Positions 8,045-14,599 of a stretch of DNA of 64,000 nt are shown here, piece after piece; the stretch's first letter is position 1; every line of letters begins with the position of its first letter. The stretch lies in assembly GCA_040384465.1 (NCBI GenBank), contig JAZKJF010000009.1, forward strand, positions 62,001-126,000, read 5' to 3'. The translations under genes and the position numbers were made by a program. The notes beneath the pieces were generated by a model. It worked only from the letters and a program-made list of their open reading frames with translations. It was not told where the DNA came from and did no database searches. This DNA comes from UBA5078 sp040384465. GTDB lineage: Bacteria > Pseudomonadota > Gammaproteobacteria > Pseudomonadales > Pseudohongiellaceae.

Positions 8045-8345
8045 TGCAAGGACTCCGGGGCAGGAATTGCCCACGCCTAAATTGTTATCACAATGTTATA
8101 ACCGCGCGTGCTGTTCGGCAAGTCCCAATTCTGCCCATCCGATGGCTTACAAAACGAACTCGAACCACACATTACACTGGCAGAAATCGGATCGCGCCGG
8201 GCAGTGCGGCATTCGCGGCGACTAGCACATCCTTTTCGTTCGCAGAGCAAAAGGTGCTCTCAAATAAGGAGTTGTTTTCGTGAAGGAATCCGGGTTAGAT
8301 TCCCGTCAAATAAATAAGCGAAGTGTGCACGCGCACTATGCAAAT
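8045..8345. other. Non-coding spacer before the cassette array
   Basis: No convincing gene. It holds the mazEF promoter, a tRNA T-arm-like hairpin (CGGG-TTAGATT-CCCG, 8291-8305) and, at 8320-8337, a near-perfect hairpin (AGTGTGC/GCGCACT) just before the GTTAAGC box that begins the first cassette. The last element may be the right half of an upstream attC or an attI-like site; its left box could not be found. Confidence 0.4.
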
Positions 8346-8370
8346 GTTAAGCATCTTTGCAGAGAACGAG

Positions 8371-9240
8371 ATGAATTCTTCAAGATTTAGGATTTTCAAA
8401 TTTAGAGCAGGCAACACAAATGATTTGGACGCCTTATTCGATAATTATCTATGGTTTGCGGGCCTCTCTGACCTAAATGACCCGTATGAAGGATATGCGC
8501 AGTTCTCGAATGCAGGCGTGAATGACGAATTTCGGTTGAAATTTCTAACAGCTGTATACAAATGGCATCCAAAAAAATATATCTCTCCGGAAGATGAAGC
8601 AAAGGAGATAATGGCAAATCATGAAAAAAATACGGGCGTCAAGTTTTCTGATTACGTCGATGACAAAGCAAAGGAAATTATCAAAGATTTCTACGAAGAG
8701 CATAAAATGGAATGTAAAGTTCTCTCTTTTTCTCTTGCAAAAGAAGACCATGAATTTCCTGCGCCATTGACTAATATGCTTATGTGGGGGCACTACACAA
8801 ATGGATTCAGAGGATTCTGTATCGAATTTGACTTTCATAAGCTCAAGCAATCTTTAGAAGATAGAAATCATGTCAAGCTCGCTTCTTCAAGTATTGATTA
8901 CGCTACCGATGGCGAGCTGCCTGTCGTGGAAATGAAGACCTTTATGCAGTCAACTATAGATGGTTCAAAAGACTTTTCCTTAGAGATTCTAAAAGCATTT
9001 ACGAAAAAAGAAGGTAGCTGGTATCACGAAAATGAAGTTCGATTAATGTCGTATCTGCCGGGTAAGTTGCACTATGACTCAGAATGTATCAACGCCATCT
9101 ACATTTCAGAGATGGCGCCAACGTGGTTAATGAGCAGCCTCATATCTGAGCTTGCATTAAATAGAATTAATACAAAGGCTTATGTCGTAAAATTGCATCC
9201 CAAAAAATACAAGTTCGGGTTTAGTAGAATAGATGCTTAA
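8371..9240 (+). CDS. DUF2971 protein, cassette-borne
   Basis: 289 residues from ATG 8371 (AGAGA 5 nt upstream; earlier in-frame starts lie across the cassette boundary at 8346 and are unlikely). DUF2971 landmarks: the N-terminal FKFRAGNTNDLDALFDNYLWFAGLSDLNDPYEG block, central MWGHYTNGFRGFCIEFD, and WYHENEVRLMSYLPG near the C-terminus. The domain is common in phage-defence islands and mobile elements; biochemical role unknown. Codon use is AT-rich, unlike flanking core genes, and the stop codon TAA is inside the R'' box of the attC-like site, marking it as a cassette gene. Confidence 0.85.
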   Translation: MNSSRFRIFKFRAGNTNDLDALFDNYLWFAGLSDLNDPYEGYAQFSNAGVNDEFRLKFLTAVYKWHPKKYISPEDEAKEIMANHEKNTGVKFSDYVDDKAKEIIKDFYEEHKMECKVLSFSLAKEDHEFPAPLTNMLMWGHYTNGFRGFCIEFDFHKLKQSLEDRNHVKLASSSIDYATDGELPVVEMKTFMQSTIDGSKDFSLEILKAFTKKEGSWYHENEVRLMSYLPGKLHYDSECINAIYISEMAPTWLMSSLISELALNRINTKAYVVKLHPKKYKFGFSRIDA

Positions 9241-9342
9241 CAAGCGACTGTGATCCCAAATCAATAGCTTGTGTTACTCGCTAGGCTCAAACATTAACAC
9301 AAAAACACTCCGGCCTTGGCGCAGCTGAAGCGGACGTTAGCT
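9235..9342 (+). other. attC-like recombination site 1
   Basis: R'' box GCTTAAC at 9235-9241 and R' box GTTAGCT at 9336-9342, 108 bp overall, inside the usual attC range. An internal perfect stem TTGTGTTA (9269-9276) / TAACACAA (9295-9302) provides the central hairpin. Palindromy near the boxes is imperfect, as in real attC sites, which are conserved in structure rather than sequence. Confidence 0.65.
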
Positions 9343-9361
9343 GCATACAAGGAATAGATCT

Positions 9362-9838
9362 ATGAGTGAAACTGAAAATCTAGAAAAAGAACATTTGTAT
9401 GCTGTTTATGCCGAGGCACAAGGCCATCAAAAACCGCTCATGTTGCTGGAGCTCACTTTTGCAAGGCTGATTGACGATGTCATTGTTCCATACCAAACTG
9501 GTGAGGCATTTTTTATTGATGGCGCTCCCTTAACACCAGATAAATTAAATCGGATAAAAGTATTGAAACTAGACAAATATTATAGAGATGCCAAAAATAA
9601 CTTCACTCGCCAGCTTGATCGAGGCGAAACTGCTGTGAGAAAAATATATGGTGAGCAGTACAATACCAGATTTGACCACATACTTCGGGATCACTCAGAA
9701 GATGTCACTTCACAAGTATTAAAAGCGTATAACCAAGTAATTAAACCGAGCATTAAGGACTATCTCCCAAAACGAGAAGAACTTATATCTGCTGCAACTA
9801 AGATATTCATTGAAAGCATCAAGTCGCTAGGCAGCTAA
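9362..9838 (+). CDS. Unknown cassette-encoded protein
   Basis: 158 residues, soluble, charged, mostly helical by composition; no signal peptide or membrane segment. A segment IVPYQTGEAFFIDGAPLTP followed by RIKVLKL recalls short N-terminal modules seen in assorted small bacterial proteins of defence loci, but I cannot name a family. The C-terminal half (Lys/Glu/Ile-rich) could form a helical bundle. TAA stop lies inside the R'' box GCAGCTAAC. AT-rich relative to the chromosome. It shares only the cassette context with its neighbours. Confidence 0.65.
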   Translation: MSETENLEKEHLYAVYAEAQGHQKPLMLLELTFARLIDDVIVPYQTGEAFFIDGAPLTPDKLNRIKVLKLDKYYRDAKNNFTRQLDRGETAVRKIYGEQYNTRFDHILRDHSEDVTSQVLKAYNQVIKPSIKDYLPKREELISAATKIFIESIKSLGS

Positions 9839-9906
9839 CAAATCAAACAACTACGCGCCTTCGGCGCCGGACACGCTAAAGCGCGCCGGTTTTTGAAGCG
9901 TCATGC
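9833..9906 (+). other. attC-like recombination site 2
   Basis: R'' box AGCTAAC at 9833-9839 and R' box GTCATGC at 9900-9906, 74 bp. The inner flanks pair imperfectly (TCAAACAAC on the left against the complement of GGTTTTTGAAGC on the right). GC-rich blocks CGCGCC and GGCGCGC-type then form the stem, with small hairpin GCGCC-TTC-GGCGC at the tip. Closest in layout to short gammaproteobacterial attC sites. Confidence 0.7.
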
Positions 9907-9927
9907 GAAGCTCGGTCGAGCACAGAA

Positions 9928-10461
9928 ATGATCCTCGTAGTAAAACACAACCCTGATTGGGCAAGATTTTTCGAGCAGGAATCTCATAGAATTCAACTGG
10001 CCTTGGGAGGAACCGCTGTGCAGATCCATCACATTGGAAGCACAGCAATCTCTCACACGAAAGCAAAGCCTGTCATCGATATACTGCTGGAAGTTACCTC
10101 TCTTGATTCGTTGGACCGGCAAAGCCCATCGCTTGAGGCTTTAGGGTATGAGGTGAAGGGTGAGTTTGGAATTCCCGGCCGCCGCTACTTTCGTTTAGAT
10201 GATGCCACGGGACGGAGAACGCATCAGATACACGCATTTGAGTCCGGAGTGCAGAATGTAATCCGCCACATCGCTTTTCGAGATTACATGCGGGCACACC
10301 TATCCATTGCTGTCGAGTATGGGGAACTAAAAGAACGGCTCGCAAGAGAGAACCCGAACAATATGGAAGCATATATCGATGGCAAGGATGCATTCGTTAA
10401 GGAGCATGAGCGTCGTGCATTGCTCTGGGCAAGTACTGGCAAGGAACAGAAAACCGCATAA
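9928..10461 (+). CDS. GrpB family protein (UPF0157), cassette-borne
   Basis: 177 residues. GrpB landmarks: N-terminal HNPDWARFFEQE, the nucleotidyltransferase-like core QIHHIGSTAI...KPVIDILLEV, LGYEVKGEFGIPGRRYFR, and the C-terminal FRDYMRAHLSIAVEYGELKERLA. The fold is that of a nucleotidyltransferase; the substrate is unknown. GrpB-type genes are frequent cargo of integron cassettes. Its TAA stop is inside the box CGCATAAC, complementary (7 of 8) to the start of the same cassette. Confidence 0.88.
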   Translation: MILVVKHNPDWARFFEQESHRIQLALGGTAVQIHHIGSTAISHTKAKPVIDILLEVTSLDSLDRQSPSLEALGYEVKGEFGIPGRRYFRLDDATGRRTHQIHAFESGVQNVIRHIAFRDYMRAHLSIAVEYGELKERLARENPNNMEAYIDGKDAFVKEHERRALLWASTGKEQKTA

Positions 10462-10510
10462 CTTCGCACCAGTCGGACACCGAAAAAGGCGCGCCCTTGA
10501 CGGTGCGTAC
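10456..10510 (+). other. Degenerate attC-like site 3
   Basis: R'' box GCATAAC at 10456-10462 is followed by CGCACC (10465-10470), which pairs perfectly with GGTGCG (10502-10507). The expected right box GTTATGC is not intact; the sequence there is GTACGCAT, overlapping the operator-like palindromes of the next operon. Likely the eroded end of the array. Confidence 0.4.
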
Positions 10511-10524
10511 GCATAGGCGTACGC
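10505..10524. promoter_or_regulatory. Tandem GCGTACGC palindromes before yefM-yoeB
   Basis: Two copies of the 8-bp perfect palindrome GCGTACGC (10505-10512 and 10517-10524), centres 12 bp apart, end 22 bp before the antitoxin ATG. YefM/Phd antitoxins autorepress by binding paired short palindromes with a core GTAC, so these are good operator candidates. Confidence 0.5.
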
Positions 10525-10546
10525 TTTGGCGAAATGGAGGTTTGCT

Positions 10547-10789
10547 ATGTCCACATTCAATGCTACAGAAGCACGATCAAAGTTGTACGCCCTGATCGAC
10601 GAAACCACGCAAACGCACAAGCCCATCGTCATAACGGGCAAGCGGGGTAATGCAGTACTGCTGGCCGAGGAGGATTGGAATGCCATCAGTGAAACTCTCT
10701 ACTTGGTATCTATCCCCGGCATGCGACAGTCAATCCGTGAAGGGTTGGCGACTGATCTGACCGATACAGAACAAGAGCTGGATTGGTGA
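10547..10789 (+). CDS. yefM: Antitoxin, Phd/YefM family
   Basis: 80 residues from ATG 10547 with ATGGAGG 6 nt upstream. The Phd/YefM fold is plain: N-terminal TFNATEARSKLYALIDE, PIVITGKRGNAVLLAEEDW, and a C-terminal disordered acidic toxin-binding tail. It neutralises the co-encoded YoeB and represses the operon as a complex. The stop codon overlaps the toxin start (TGATG). Confidence 0.9.
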   Translation: MSTFNATEARSKLYALIDETTQTHKPIVITGKRGNAVLLAEEDWNAISETLYLVSIPGMRQSIREGLATDLTDTEQELDW

Positions 10790-11049
10790 TGTGGCAGCTC
10801 CACTTCACCGAACAGGCGCAGAAAGACGCCAGGAAGGTGGCTGCCTCGGGGCTCAAGCCAAAGGCCCAGGAACTCCTTGAAATTCTCAGGAGAGATCCAT
10901 TTGCCAACCCACGACCTTACGAAAAGCTTATCGGTGATTTGTCAGGCGCATACTCGCGGCGCATAAATATTCAGCGCAGGCTGGTGTACCAGGTGTTAGA
11001 GAAAGAGCGTGCGGTTAAAGTGCTGCGGCTTTGGACGCACTACGAATGA
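10789..11049 (+). CDS. yoeB: Toxin, Txe/YoeB family endoribonuclease
   Basis: 86 residues, starting at the ATG that overlaps the antitoxin stop. Family segments: FTEQAQKDARKVAASGLKP, the LLEILRRDPFANPRPYEKL loop, YSRRINIQRRLVYQVL, and the catalytic C-terminal WTHYE with the conserved His and Tyr. YoeB binds ribosomes and cleaves mRNA in the A site. All catalytic positions (Glu, Arg, His, Tyr) appear intact. Confidence 0.92.
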   Translation: MWQLHFTEQAQKDARKVAASGLKPKAQELLEILRRDPFANPRPYEKLIGDLSGAYSRRINIQRRLVYQVLEKERAVKVLRLWTHYE

Positions 11050-11069
11050 GGGCCACAATCCGAATGCTT

Positions 11070-11083
11070 AGCCATTAATGGCT
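11070..11083. repeat. 14-bp perfect palindrome AGCCATTAATGGCT
   Basis: Between yoeB and vapB. Too short for a strong terminator and lacks a T-run; could be an operator upstream of vapBC. Confidence 0.4.
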
Positions 11084-11118
11084 TGCGAGCACCGGCGCTA
11101 GTTGCCTTGACCGCACCA

Positions 11119-11158
11119 ATCGATAGGGATATCGTAATACCAAACCCGTATCGATAGG
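11119..11158. promoter_or_regulatory. Direct repeats ATCGATAGG upstream of vapBC
   Basis: ATCGATAGG at 11119-11127 and 11150-11158, starts 31 bp apart (three helical turns). The second copy lies within TATCGATA, itself palindromic, 8 nt before the vapB ATG. Probable binding sites for the VapB/VapBC autorepressor. Confidence 0.45.
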
Positions 11159-11165
11159 TGGCATC

Positions 11166-11372
11166 ATGACGGCAGTGACTGTTTCTCCGAAGTATCAGAT
11201 TGTAATTCCTAAAGAAATCCGTGAATCCATGGGCATTTTCTCTGGCCAGAAAGTCCAGATCATGTCCTATCAGGGACGAATCGAGGTAATCCCGCTAAGG
11301 CCCATGAGTGAAATGAAGGGCTTTCTTGAGGGCATCGATACCTCCGTTGTCAGGGAAGAAGATCGGATATGA
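11166..11372 (+). CDS. vapB: Antitoxin, AbrB/VapB family
   Basis: 68 residues. The AbrB-type DNA-binding hairpin (VTVSPKYQIVIPKEIRESMGI) fills the N-terminal half and the toxin-wrapping tail the rest. The stop overlaps the VapC start by 4 nt (ATGA). It binds its own promoter and the PIN toxin. Confidence 0.92.
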   Translation: MTAVTVSPKYQIVIPKEIRESMGIFSGQKVQIMSYQGRIEVIPLRPMSEMKGFLEGIDTSVVREEDRI

Positions 11373-11749
11373 ATGTCGTTGATTCATCAGCCTGGTTGTC
11401 GTATTTCGCCGGTGACGGCAATGCTGCGATGTTTTCGAAACCAATCGAAAAAATTCCAGAACTCCTTGTCCCGAGCATCACGATCACAGAAATTTTCAAG
11501 AACGTGCTCCGCCAGCGTGGCGAGGAAGCAGCCTTGATAGTGACTGCGCATATGAAGCAAGGCAAAGTGATACCGCTGGATTCGGAGCTTGCAATGGATG
11601 CTGCCAAATATGGTGTGCTCCACAAGCTACCCTTGGCTGACAGCATTATCTTCGCGACTGCGCAAAAGTACGCAGCTGTGCTTTGGACTCAAGACAATGA
11701 TTTTGAGGGATTGGAGAACGTCAGGTACATTTCCAAGAAAAGCACATGA
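11369..11749 (+). CDS. vapC: Toxin, VapC family PIN-domain ribonuclease
   Basis: 126 residues. The PIN domain acidic residues are present: Asp5 in MNVVDSSAWL, Glu in SITITEIFK, Asp in PLADSIIFATA and Asp in TQDNDF. VapC toxins are Mg-dependent RNases, often of initiator tRNA or rRNA. Intact by length. This is the third intact toxin-antitoxin pair in 4 kb. Confidence 0.92.
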   Translation: MNVVDSSAWLSYFAGDGNAAMFSKPIEKIPELLVPSITITEIFKNVLRQRGEEAALIVTAHMKQGKVIPLDSELAMDAAKYGVLHKLPLADSIIFATAQKYAAVLWTQDNDFEGLENVRYISKKST

Positions 11750-11756
11750 CAATCTG

Positions 11757-11783
11757 AACAACTGCGCGTCAACTTTTTCGAAG
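11757..11783 (+). other. Possible attC remnant after vapC
   Basis: AACAACTGCGCG (11757-11768) and CTTTTTCGAAG (11773-11783) resemble the left and right inner flanks of attC-like site 2 (AACAACTACGCG and GTTTTTGAAG), but the outer boxes are missing. Suggests, weakly, that the cassette array once reached this far. Confidence 0.25.
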
Positions 11784-11800
11784 TAACTCTCCCAATCAAT

Positions 11801-12271
11801 TCAGCAATCCTTCGTCCCTATCGTCGCCACCCGCTTCAGCAACTCTATCAACAACGCCGTGTCGGCCTCGCCCATATGCGCAGCAAACTCCGTCTGAGCC
11901 TTCCTCCACATGGGCATCAGTTCTTGCAGGGCGACATTGCCAGCCTCGGTAATCGTGACTTCACGTGCACGCGTCGTGCCTTCGTCACTGACTGAAATGT
12001 ACCCGTGGGTTTGCAGAGGCGTCAGGTTGCGGCTCATCGACGTTCTGTCGAGCCCCATCTTGTGTGCCAGGTCGGTGATGGATAAAGCCCCGGACTTGCT
12101 CAGGATAAACAGCACGCTGAACTGTGTGGCCTCCACATCGCTGTCTTTCATGGCCGCGCCATACTGTTTGCTGACAGCGCGGGCTGCACGGCGCAGGTAG
12201 AACAGATTGCAGGGGCTATCCATCGGCGTGAATTCGGCGTCCTGCCTGGATGTGTGTTTGTCATCCTTCAT
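11801..12271 (-). CDS. MarR family transcriptional regulator
   Basis: 156 residues from ATG 12271; TTG at 12277 is an alternative with slightly better spacing to AGAGG. Winged-helix MarR domain: helices around residues 40-75 (QFSVLFILSKSGALSITDLAHKMG), recognition helix LDRTSMSRNLTPLQTHG, wing TTRAREVTITEAG. It is divergent from a TonB receptor gene, and three direct repeats lie across its own 5' region, so autorepression and control of the receptor operon are likely. Ligand unknown; catabolic or efflux signals are typical for the family. Confidence 0.88.
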   Translation of the reverse strand: MKDDKHTSRQDAEFTPMDSPCNLFYLRRAARAVSKQYGAAMKDSDVEATQFSVLFILSKSGALSITDLAHKMGLDRTSMSRNLTPLQTHGYISVSDEGTTRAREVTITEAGNVALQELMPMWRKAQTEFAAHMGEADTALLIELLKRVATIGTKDC

Positions 12272-12288
12272 GTTCAAAAGAACCTCTG

Positions 12289-12326
12289 CTGTAGTAACAA
12301 GCTGTAGTCACAATCTGTAGTAACAA
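12289..12326. promoter_or_regulatory. Triple direct repeat, putative MarR operator
   Basis: CTGTAGTMACAA occurs three times at 12289-12300, 12302-12313 and 12315-12326, exact period 13 bp. Each unit contains the imperfect dyad TGT-N4-ACA. It lies between the divergent MarR and TonB-receptor genes. The even spacing looks regulatory rather than accidental. Confidence 0.6.
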
Positions 12327-12338
12327 AAAGACACACGT

Positions 12339-12352
12339 CGTGTATATACACG
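12339..12352. promoter_or_regulatory. 14-bp palindrome CGTGTATATACACG
   Basis: Perfect palindrome about 60 bp before the TonB-receptor ATG and just after the triple repeat. Candidate second operator, or -10 region (TATATA) with overlapping dyad. Confidence 0.45.
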
Positions 12353-12410
12353 AATGCGGGACTCACTGTAGCGTAACGGTTAATAAAAACACCAGCTTTT
12401 CAGGAACCCT

Positions 12411-14555
12411 ATGCGCCGAACTACCCATCTGCATCGATTGACCACTGCATTCTGCCTCACCACTGCTATCTCCACCACCCTCGCGCAAACGCCGGAAACT
12501 GATTCCACCGCGACCTATGGCGCCGAGTTCTTTCAGGGGTCCGGCGCACTGACCGTGAATGACATGCTCGACCGCGTGCCCGGCATCGAGATGATTCTGC
12601 AGGCCACCACTACCTCGTCTGTTTCCAGCGATGGCAACCGGGGCCTCGGGGCCACTTCCCAGATTCTGATTGATGGCAAACGCATGGCCGGGAAGGCCAA
12701 CGAAGCGCGCAGCCAGTTGACTCGCATACCGGCCAGTCAGGTAGCGCGCATCGAAATCATTCGTGGCTCCTCCAGCGATCTGGATGTGCAGAACAGCAAC
12801 CAGATCGTCAACATCATCCTGCTGGAAGCGCTACCCACCAGCAGCCTGTCGAGCGAGATCAATGTCACGCAGTACAGCGACAGCACCCTGAACCCTGGTG
12901 GTTCGCTTTCGCTGAGCGGCGAGCGCGGCCGTCTCAACTATCTGTTCAGCGGCCAGGTGGTCAGCGCCTATGAGCATCAGGAAAGTTTCGAGACCAGCAT
13001 CCTGGGCGACTTCTCGCCCAACGAGACCATCGACGCCGACCGCTACCGCGATCAGACCAATTACACCTTCAACTCCACGCTGGCCTATGCCCTGACGCCG
13101 AATGACCGCATCACCTTCAATGCGCTCTATGGCGAGCAGGACCCGCCCGTGAAACTGCTGCGCACTTATGTCGATCAGCGTGCCAGGCCAGTCAACACCT
13201 ATTACGAGCGCGAGACCATTCCGGCCACCTCCAGCAACTGGGAAGTGGGCGGCGACTACGAACATCGCTATGCCAGTGGCAGTCGCCTGAAGGGACTGTT
13301 CATCGTGAACGAGCGTGACAATCAGTCCACGCGCGAGCGCTTCCGTGCCACTTCGCCCACGGATGTCGGCGTAAAGAATCTGTTTCTGAACACCAGCAGT
13401 GTGTATCAGGAAAAAATCGTGCGCGGCTCTTACACCTTCAATATGGCCGAAGGTCAGGGTGTGGAGCTGGGCGTCGAGCGCGCGCTGACGACACAAGATT
13501 CCGGCCTTCGGCAAGGCGTGCGCACGGCTGCACCGGGCGTGGCCGAATACGGTGGTCTGACGCCACTGGTGTTGCCCAATGCATTCGGGACGGTTGAGGA
13601 AATCCGCTACGAACCTTTCGCGGTGCACACCTGGCAGATCAATCCGCGCATGACGCTGGAAAGCACGCTGGTGGCGGAGTTTTCCGAGATATCCCAGTCC
13701 GGCGATGTGAACAACAAGCGTGATTTCGATTTCGTCAAACCGAAGTTAGACCTCCGTTACGACTTGAGCAGCACGCTGCAAGTGCGCGGTACTCTGGAAC
13801 GCTTCGTCTCGCAACTGACCTTTGCGGACTTCTCGCGCACGATCGATGAACGTGACATTGATCGGGACACGGTAGCGGGCAATCCGACCCTGGAGCCGGA
13901 AGAAAGCCTGCGCGCCGAGCTGGCCCTGGACTACCGCCTGCCCAGCGATGCCGGCACGCTCAATACCCGTTTCTTCTACTACGATTTCGACAACAAGATC
14001 GGCAAGATCGATATCTCGCCATCCATCACCAATCTGCAGTCCACCAATGGCAACATCGGCCCCGCCGTAGCCTATGGCCTGATCAGCAACGCCAGCCTGC
14101 GGCTGGGCTTCCTCGGCTTGCCGCAAGCGTTGGTAACCGCCGCCCTCACCATGCAGGCTGCCAAATTTGAAGACGATCCCTTCGTGCCGTACTCACACCG
14201 CTTCCCGCCCTATGACCGTGGCAGCCTGCGCGTGACCTACAGACACGACCTACCCGCCTACAACATGAGCTATGGCGTGACTTACAACGGGCGTGCCCAC
14301 GATGGCCGCTACATCTACGAGAATGACAGCCGCTTTACCTGGATCGTCCCGACCAATCTCAGTGCGTTTGTGGAAATGGTTGGGTTTGCCGGACTTACCT
14401 ATCGACTTGAGGGCAGCAATCTGGCAGATTTCGAAGCCTGCGCATTGCGCCGACGTTACGACGGTTACATGCGTGACGGCATCATCAAGGAAATTGAAAA
14501 CAACTGTTCAACCACTGGCGCGCAAATCGCCTTCAAGGTGCGGGGGACATTCTAG
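12411..14555 (+). CDS. TonB-dependent outer-membrane receptor
   Basis: 714 residues. Signal peptide ends near ISTTLA-QT. The plug domain covers about residues 35-145 (VNDMLDRVPGIEM...ILIDGKRM...IPASQVARIEIIRGSS), then a beta-barrel of alternating hydrophobic/polar strands ends in the outer-membrane signature with terminal Phe (FKVRGTF). No carboxypeptidase-like N-terminal domain. Substrate not evident. Downstream and 45 nt away lies a DUF5916 barrel protein, and the upstream divergent MarR gene suggests an inducible uptake locus. Plug is of the type with short TonB box that I cannot pinpoint. Confidence 0.88.
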   Translation: MRRTTHLHRLTTAFCLTTAISTTLAQTPETDSTATYGAEFFQGSGALTVNDMLDRVPGIEMILQATTTSSVSSDGNRGLGATSQILIDGKRMAGKANEARSQLTRIPASQVARIEIIRGSSSDLDVQNSNQIVNIILLEALPTSSLSSEINVTQYSDSTLNPGGSLSLSGERGRLNYLFSGQVVSAYEHQESFETSILGDFSPNETIDADRYRDQTNYTFNSTLAYALTPNDRITFNALYGEQDPPVKLLRTYVDQRARPVNTYYERETIPATSSNWEVGGDYEHRYASGSRLKGLFIVNERDNQSTRERFRATSPTDVGVKNLFLNTSSVYQEKIVRGSYTFNMAEGQGVELGVERALTTQDSGLRQGVRTAAPGVAEYGGLTPLVLPNAFGTVEEIRYEPFAVHTWQINPRMTLESTLVAEFSEISQSGDVNNKRDFDFVKPKLDLRYDLSSTLQVRGTLERFVSQLTFADFSRTIDERDIDRDTVAGNPTLEPEESLRAELALDYRLPSDAGTLNTRFFYYDFDNKIGKIDISPSITNLQSTNGNIGPAVAYGLISNASLRLGFLGLPQALVTAALTMQAAKFEDDPFVPYSHRFPPYDRGSLRVTYRHDLPAYNMSYGVTYNGRAHDGRYIYENDSRFTWIVPTNLSAFVEMVGFAGLTYRLEGSNLADFEACALRRRYDGYMRDGIIKEIENNCSTTGAQIAFKVRGTF

Positions 14556-14599
14556 CCTGGCGGCTTCACACTCATTTTCTGGTGTTACAGGATTGCCTG

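Larger units (their letters stand above)
8346..10462 (+). mobile_element. Integron-type gene-cassette array without integrase (CALIN-like), three cassettes
   Basis: Three single-gene cassettes in the same orientation. Each starts with a G/TTRRRY-like box and ends with a box that is its reverse complement and contains the gene's TAA stop. Cassette 1: GTTAAGCATCT (8346-8356) against AGATGCTTAAC (9231-9241), 11 bp perfect. Cassette 2: GTTAGCTGC (9336-9344) against GCAGCTAAC (9831-9839), 9 bp perfect. Cassette 3: GTCATGCG (9900-9907) against CGCATAAC (10455-10462), 7 of 8. The pairing follows from cassette circularisation by IntI. No intI gene is seen in the window, hence the CALIN label. Computed by eye; a covariance-model scan would settle it. 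Confidence 0.72.

Noticed and set aside
8290..8306. T-arm-like hairpin CGGG-TTAGATT-CCCG, possible tRNA remnant
   Set aside because: The invariant C of the T loop is changed, the stem is only 4 bp, and no acceptor or anticodon arm could be built around it.
8108..8317. Short frames in the spacer before the cassette array as a real gene
   Set aside because: No start context, no domain, overlaps hairpins; composition varies along the frame.
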